The notes beneath the pieces are model-generated. The model saw nothing but the letters and a program-made list of their open reading frames with translations. It searched no databases and was not told the origin of the DNA. Below are positions 8,143-10,905 of a stretch of DNA of 10,905 nucleotides, one piece after another. The stretch comes from an uncultured Bacteroidales bacterium (GTDB lineage Bacteria; Bacteroidota; Bacteroidia; Bacteroidales; Bacteroidaceae): NCBI GenBank assembly GCA_937898885.1, contig CALDKD010000118.1:1-10905 (forward strand), written 5' to 3'. The translations under genes and the position numbers were made by a program. Position 1 is the stretch's first letter. Each line of letters starts with the position of its first letter.

Positions 8143-8730
8143 ATGACAGATATAGAAAGAGCCCAGCAGTTCGTCTCTTCCCAAAGATGGATATTCGCCA
8201 AGACTATGGCCGATATCCCTCACTGCTATTGTATGAAGGAGCAAACAGCCGATAGTAATGAATTTTTGTGGTTCGTCAACTATATGGAGGCGAACAGTGT
8301 TGACGGCACATTCCGGGGAAGAGAATACAAGTATTTTTTCTTTGACGGATACAAGTATTGGCATATGGATTCCTCTGCCGAAGAATGCACTCTTATCAAT
8401 CGTGAGTGGGTGAACACTTTAGAGAAGATTCCAGTTGAGGCTATGAATCGGATTCTGAAAGTGCAGATCGGGAAGCTGGAGTCCTACATCTCTGAATTGG
8501 AATATGAGAAATCCGCATTGAAGAAACAGTTGGATGAAAAGCCGAGCTGGGAGACCGAAGAAGGAAAAAATTTTATCAAGGCAACAAAAAAGGAAGAGTT
8601 ATATCAGATTCAAAAGCGGATTATTTCATCAAAAAATGAGCGCATTAAGCAACTGAAACATAGCTTGGATATTTCCATGTCCACAATTTTCAGGTTGCAG
8701 AATGAATTGGAGATCGCAAAAACGAAGTAA
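8143..8730 (+). CDS. Uncharacterised protein: conserved N-domain plus C-terminal coiled coil
   Basis: This is a 195-residue protein with no signal peptide or membrane segment. Residues ~1-90 carry a pattern I have seen in unnamed phage and island proteins and at the front of some methyltransferase-like proteins: RWIFAKTM...PHCYC, then FLWFV, then KYFFFDGYKYWHM and TLINR. I know no function for it. Residues ~100-195 are a charged, heptad-like coiled coil (KLESYISELEYEKSALKKQL and beyond), suggesting oligomerisation or a scaffold. The ATG at 8143 follows the promoter box by 27 bases. The gene is the first of a three-gene + strand cluster; the next one starts 19 bases after its stop. Confidence 0.75.
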   Translation: MTDIERAQQFVSSQRWIFAKTMADIPHCYCMKEQTADSNEFLWFVNYMEANSVDGTFRGREYKYFFFDGYKYWHMDSSAEECTLINREWVNTLEKIPVEAMNRILKVQIGKLESYISELEYEKSALKKQLDEKPSWETEEGKNFIKATKKEELYQIQKRIISSKNERIKQLKHSLDISMSTIFRLQNELEIAKTK

Positions 8731-8749
8731 TAACTAGGATATTTTGATT

Positions 8750-9001
8750 ATGGAAGTCATTGGAATTATTGGTGCCGTAGCATCTGTTGTCGCCGCTGTA
8801 TTTGTCATCATTGAATTCAGGTACAGCAAAGTGAATCTTATCCGGAGAATCGACCGGAAGAATGAACGCATTCAAGCCATCGATAACAAGCAAATCCGGA
8901 TGTATGGTCTTAATGGCCGTGGCATTGGCCCTATGACCGCTCTGGACATCGAGAAGGACAAACTCCAGAACGAAGTCAAGGAGCTTAACCGATATCTTTA
9001 A
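8750..9001 (+). CDS. Small single-pass membrane protein with cytoplasmic coiled coil
   Basis: This is an 83-residue protein. Residues ~2-23 form one hydrophobic helix (IGIIGAVASVVAAVFVII), followed by a basic stretch (RRIDRKNERI) and a charged helical tail (ALDIEKDKLQNEVKELNRYL). By the positive-inside rule the tail should be cytoplasmic. I chose the ATG at 8750 rather than an in-frame TTG at 8744. It lies between a coiled-coil gene (19 bases before) and a small soluble gene (3 bases after), so a joint complex at the membrane is possible. It could also be a phage-type or element-type small membrane protein; no family was recognised. Confidence 0.65.
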   Translation: MEVIGIIGAVASVVAAVFVIIEFRYSKVNLIRRIDRKNERIQAIDNKQIRMYGLNGRGIGPMTALDIEKDKLQNEVKELNRYL

Positions 9002-9004
9002 GGC

Positions 9005-9244
9005 ATGACAATCTACCAGACCTTCCGGAAGTTCCTGCGGGACAACGATTGCGAGCGGCAATTTGATGAAGCGTTTTATGCGCAGTGCGGGGCCAATGTG
9101 CTCGATGAGACCTTAGCGGACATCATCGTAATCGACGAAGGTTTCTTTGGACGGTGCTTCGACTGGTCGAAGACAGCCCAAGGCCGGAAGTTCTGGAAAG
9201 ATATCGATGCGCTCTGGTGGAAGGCGTGCTCAAAGCAAATCTGA
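9005..9244 (+). CDS. Small hypothetical soluble protein
   Basis: This is a 79-residue protein, overall acidic and rich in aromatic residues. The segment FFGRCFDWSKTAQGRKFWKDIDALWW resembles a recurring motif of unnamed short proteins in Bacteroidetes phages and mobile elements, where F-x-W and W-x-x-I/L-D-x-x-W mark a small folded unit. The function is unknown. It starts 3 bases after the upstream membrane-protein gene, which argues for one transcript and coupled translation. The segment has GC around half, above that of Gabija. Confidence 0.65.
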   Translation: MTIYQTFRKFLRDNDCERQFDEAFYAQCGANVLDETLADIIVIDEGFFGRCFDWSKTAQGRKFWKDIDALWWKACSKQI

Positions 9245-9253
9245 AATCGCCAA

Positions 9254-9273
9254 TTTTGCACGCGCGTGTAAAA
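9254..9273 (+). terminator. Weak hairpin after the small-gene cluster
   Basis: TTTTGCAC (9254-9261) and GTGTAAAA (9266-9273) pair with one G-U around a GCGC loop, 10 bases after the last small gene's stop. No T-run follows on the + strand, so it is only a possible terminator or a structure protecting the transcript end. Confidence 0.3.
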
Positions 9274-9332
9274 AACCAAGGGCCCGATTGACATTTGATA
9301 CCCCCGAAGGAATTTCACCCCCTCCCTCTCTT

Positions 9333-9372
9333 CGTTCACTCGACAGTATCTGTGAGTCCGCTCGAGTGAATG
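9333..9372. repeat. Inverted repeat 1 in the integrase-proximal gap
   Basis: TTCACTCGA (9335-9343) and TCGAGTGAA (9362-9370) are exact reverse complements with an 18-base spacer; the stem extends to 9333/9372 with one G-T. It is the first of three consecutive inverted repeats in the 9245-9537 non-coding gap, which otherwise shows no gene. Confidence 0.65.
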
Positions 9373-9392
9373 CAAAACTATTATCAAAGAGT

Positions 9393-9421
9393 TACGCGGA
9401 TTTCATGCAAATGTCCGCGTA
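9393..9421. repeat. Inverted repeat 2 in the integrase-proximal gap
   Basis: TACGCGGA (9393-9400) and TCCGCGTA (9414-9421) are exact reverse complements separated by 13 bases. The size and spacing suit a protein-binding dyad, such as a recombinase core site or an operator. Confidence 0.65.
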
Positions 9422-9422
9422 G

Positions 9423-9485
9423 TTAATACGAGTGCAGAACTCTTTGAAGGCCGTCGATTTAGCCTGAATGACTCAGTCGTATTAA
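9423..9485. repeat. Inverted repeat 3 in the integrase-proximal gap
   Basis: TTAATACGA (9423-9431) and TCGTATTAA (9477-9485) are exact reverse complements with a 45-base spacer, directly next to inverted repeat 2. The long spacer makes a hairpin less likely than paired binding sites. Confidence 0.6.
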
Positions 9486-9537
9486 TACTGGTATCATACG
9501 ACCGAATGTGCTTTAATTCAGTATTTCCGAGTTATTT

Positions 9538-10619
9538 TTACTTCAATTGGTATTCTTTGCCAAAATTCAGTCCGTGCTCCCTGGCCCAGATGACAAGTTC
9601 TTCGTCGTACTTGCTGCGCTCCTTAACTTGCGTTGATGGTTCAATAGGGCTGGAGTAGCGTCCGTCAATCTTGCCAGCAAGCATCTTCATATCACCATCG
9701 ACCTTCTGGTCTGTGATTCGCGCGTAAATCTGTGTGGTCTGGATGTTTGTATGGCCGAGCATCTTTGAGACACTTTCAATGGGGACACCATTGCTGAGGG
9801 TGACGGTAGTGGCGAAGGTGTGTCGGGCCATGTGGAATGTTACCGTTTTCTTGAATCCGCAAATGTCGGATATCTCCTTGAGGTAGGCATTGGTTTTCTG
9901 ATTACTGGGTATGGGGAAGACATGGTTGCCTGTTCCCTGACCGCGATATTTGTTTATGATAGCGAGCGGGCTTTCTTGAATACGGTCGAGAATCTTTGGA
10001 TGTTCTTCACAGCAGTGTTGTTGTTGACTTTGTTGTGCTTGGTGCGGAACCAGAGGTACAGCTTATCAAGGAACTGTCTGTCGATGCAGGTGAGCGGAAG
10101 GTCGGCCACATGGTATTCTTCTTTGAGGAAGAGCCGCAGCTGGTCTTGCAAAATCTGGTACCGGAGCATGGCCTCCCTGCGGTAGCCCTCCTGCTTCATA
10201 AGAGCCTTGTAGTCTTCGATGAAACAGTCGAACAGTGGCATGATGTCGGTAGGCTTGCCTTTAGTAGGAGCGTTGAGTACAGAACTCTTAATTGAATAAG
10301 CCGAAATGCTTTCGTCACGAAGGACCTTGTCCAGGTAGCGTTTCTGAATAGCGACCTGGAATGTCTCCAGGTACTCGTTGATTTCTTTTTCCCGCCTAGT
10401 CAGGCCCATCGTCCTATGCTCGTCCGGAAGCCATCGATCCGGACGGACATACTGTTTGGTTGACATGTGTGTCATTTTGCCGTTGACTGTAACGCGTGCG
10501 AGAATGGGAGCTCGGCCGTCAGCCTTGGCTTTCCCTTTCTGGATAATGAAGGAGATGGAAAATCCACCTCTGAGAAGTCTCGTGTTCCTTGCTTCTCTGA
10601 TGATTGATTCGGTGTTCAT
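9538..10619 (-). pseudogene. Tyrosine integrase of Bacteroidetes mobile elements, internally deleted
   Basis: The N-terminal frame runs from ATG at 10619 to a stop at 9954 (221 residues). It holds the Arm DNA-binding domain (~17-95: FSISFIIQKGKAKADGRAPI, MTHMSTKQYVRPDRW) and most of the SAM-like core-binding domain (~120-219, ending NNNTAVKNIQRFSTVFKKAR). The C-terminal part is in another frame. From about 9965 it reads IINKYRGQGTGNHVFPI, SNQKTNAYLKEISDICGF, then box II HMARHTFA, LGHTNIQTTQIY with the catalytic tyrosine codon at 9724-9726, and ends at 9538. The segment between, normally about 100 residues, is gone; it carries the first catalytic arginine (TGL-type box) and the beta-hairpin lysine. 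A simple frameshift would have left it in place, so this is a deletion not divisible by three. The enzyme should be inactive. The intact family protein is about 400-410 residues and integrates conjugative or mobilisable elements. Confidence 0.88.
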
Positions 10620-10644
10620 ACTTACTTTAATTTTATTTGGTTCG

Positions 10645-10652
10645 CAAATGTA
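10645..10652 (-). promoter_or_regulatory. -7 promoter box of the integrase (TACATTTG on minus strand)
   Basis: Read on the minus strand, TACATTTG matches the Bacteroidetes TAnnTTTG consensus and lies 25 bases before the integrase ATG. An upstream TTTG is present but at a shorter distance than the usual -33 spacing. Confidence 0.55.
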
Positions 10653-10687
10653 TCACCTTAAAATCAAAGCATTGTAGACAATTGTTG

Positions 10688-10830
10688 CCAAAATAGAGAC
10701 AGGTTATGGACATGTCTCTAATTGGTTACATAGGGGTTACAGAAACCTGTCTCTTTCATGTCTTCTCGGCTATAGCGTTGAGTATGTTGCAGGGCAGGTT
10801 CTGTTCTCAAAATAGAGACAGAAAGAGACA
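10688..10830. repeat. Cluster of AGAGACA direct and inverted repeats upstream of the integrase
   Basis: CAAAATAGAGACAG occurs at 10689-10702 and exactly again at 10808-10821. TGTCTCTA (10713-10720) is the inverse of TAGAGACA at 10694-10701, and flanking CCAA/TTGG extend this dyad. AACCTGTCTCT (10744-10754) is the exact inverse of AGAGACAGGTT (10695-10705). A further AGAGACA lies at 10824-10830. GGTTACA is also repeated at 10724-10730 and 10735-10741, one helical turn apart. The arrangement suits arm-type integrase sites or an operator. The 10620-10905 stretch holds no credible gene. Confidence 0.7.
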
Positions 10831-10873
10831 AAAATACGAGAAATCCGGCTGCAAGAAATAGTGAAATATTTCT

Positions 10874-10886
10874 AAGTCAAAGACTT
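10874..10886. repeat. Short palindrome near the window end
   Basis: AAGTC (10874-10878) and GACTT (10882-10886) are inverted around AAA, followed by TGCACCCTCTCCGACC. A small dyad beyond the arm-like repeats is where a core attachment site could lie, but nothing here proves it. Confidence 0.3.
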
Positions 10887-10905
10887 GCACCCTCTCCGAC
10901 CTTCT

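Noticed and set aside
9373..9380. Minus-strand TAGTTTTG box as a promoter
   Set aside because: It fits TAnnTTTG but has no -33 element and would read into the end of the convergent small genes; probably chance in A/T-rich sequence.
9245..9537. CRISPR array
   Set aside because: The repeats are inverted, differ from one another and are not regularly spaced direct repeats.
9820..10677. Plus-strand open frames across the integrase region
   Set aside because: They are antisense to clear integrase domains and have no recognisable motifs or start context.
10871..10905. Possible 3' end of a tRNA at the window edge (attachment site)
   Set aside because: CCTCTCCGACC looks like an acceptor-stem end, but the preceding AAGTC-AAA-GACTT does not give a T-arm with a 7-base loop, and the CCA/T-loop signals are missing.

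Overview
The window looks like an accessory defence island on a chromosome or integrated element of a Bacteroidales-type bacterium. Three things suggest this: two TAnnTTTG promoter boxes of the Bacteroidetes kind, a remnant of the Arm-domain/SAM-like tyrosine integrase typical of Bacteroidetes mobile elements, and weak Shine-Dalgarno signals before the genes. Base composition is patchy, ranging from about a third GC in the Gabija genes to about half in others, as expected of a region assembled by transfer.

Positions 1-8065 hold five tightly packed + strand genes that read as one transcription unit starting before the window. In order they are: (1) a large protein, cut off at its 5' end, joining a sacsin/Hsp90-ATPase-associated region, a charged coiled coil and an SF1 DNA2/UPF1-type helicase; (2) a fusion of a nucleoside 2-deoxyribosyltransferase-like domain with a C-terminal domain resembling the ScoMcrA-type DNA sulfur-binding domain; (3) a WYL-domain transcription regulator; (4-5) an overlapping pair that matches the two-gene Gabija anti-phage system: GajA (OLD-like ATPase plus TOPRIM nuclease) and GajB (UvrD-like helicase). 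Gaps are 8, 18 and 5 bases, then a 17-base overlap. Gabija is the known system here. The genes ahead of it are the best candidates for something undescribed: a helicase with Hsp90-like architecture next to a possible modified-DNA reader carrying an NDT/TIR-like enzyme domain.

Positions 8066-9244 start with a short intergenic promoter and continue with three small + strand genes: a 195-residue protein with an N-terminal conserved domain and a coiled coil, an 83-residue single-pass membrane protein, and a 79-residue soluble protein. None has a function I can name. They may be cargo or accessory defence genes.

Positions 9245-9537 are non-coding and carry a run of perfect inverted repeats. They are followed by a minus-strand tyrosine integrase (9538-10619) that is broken: the N-terminal Arm and core-binding parts and the C-terminal catalytic boxes remain, but the middle of the catalytic domain is missing and the two parts are in different frames. 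Upstream of it (10620-10905) are its likely promoter and several direct and inverted copies of AGAGACA, which look like recombinase arm or operator sites. The island was therefore probably delivered by an integrase-bearing element that can no longer move by itself.
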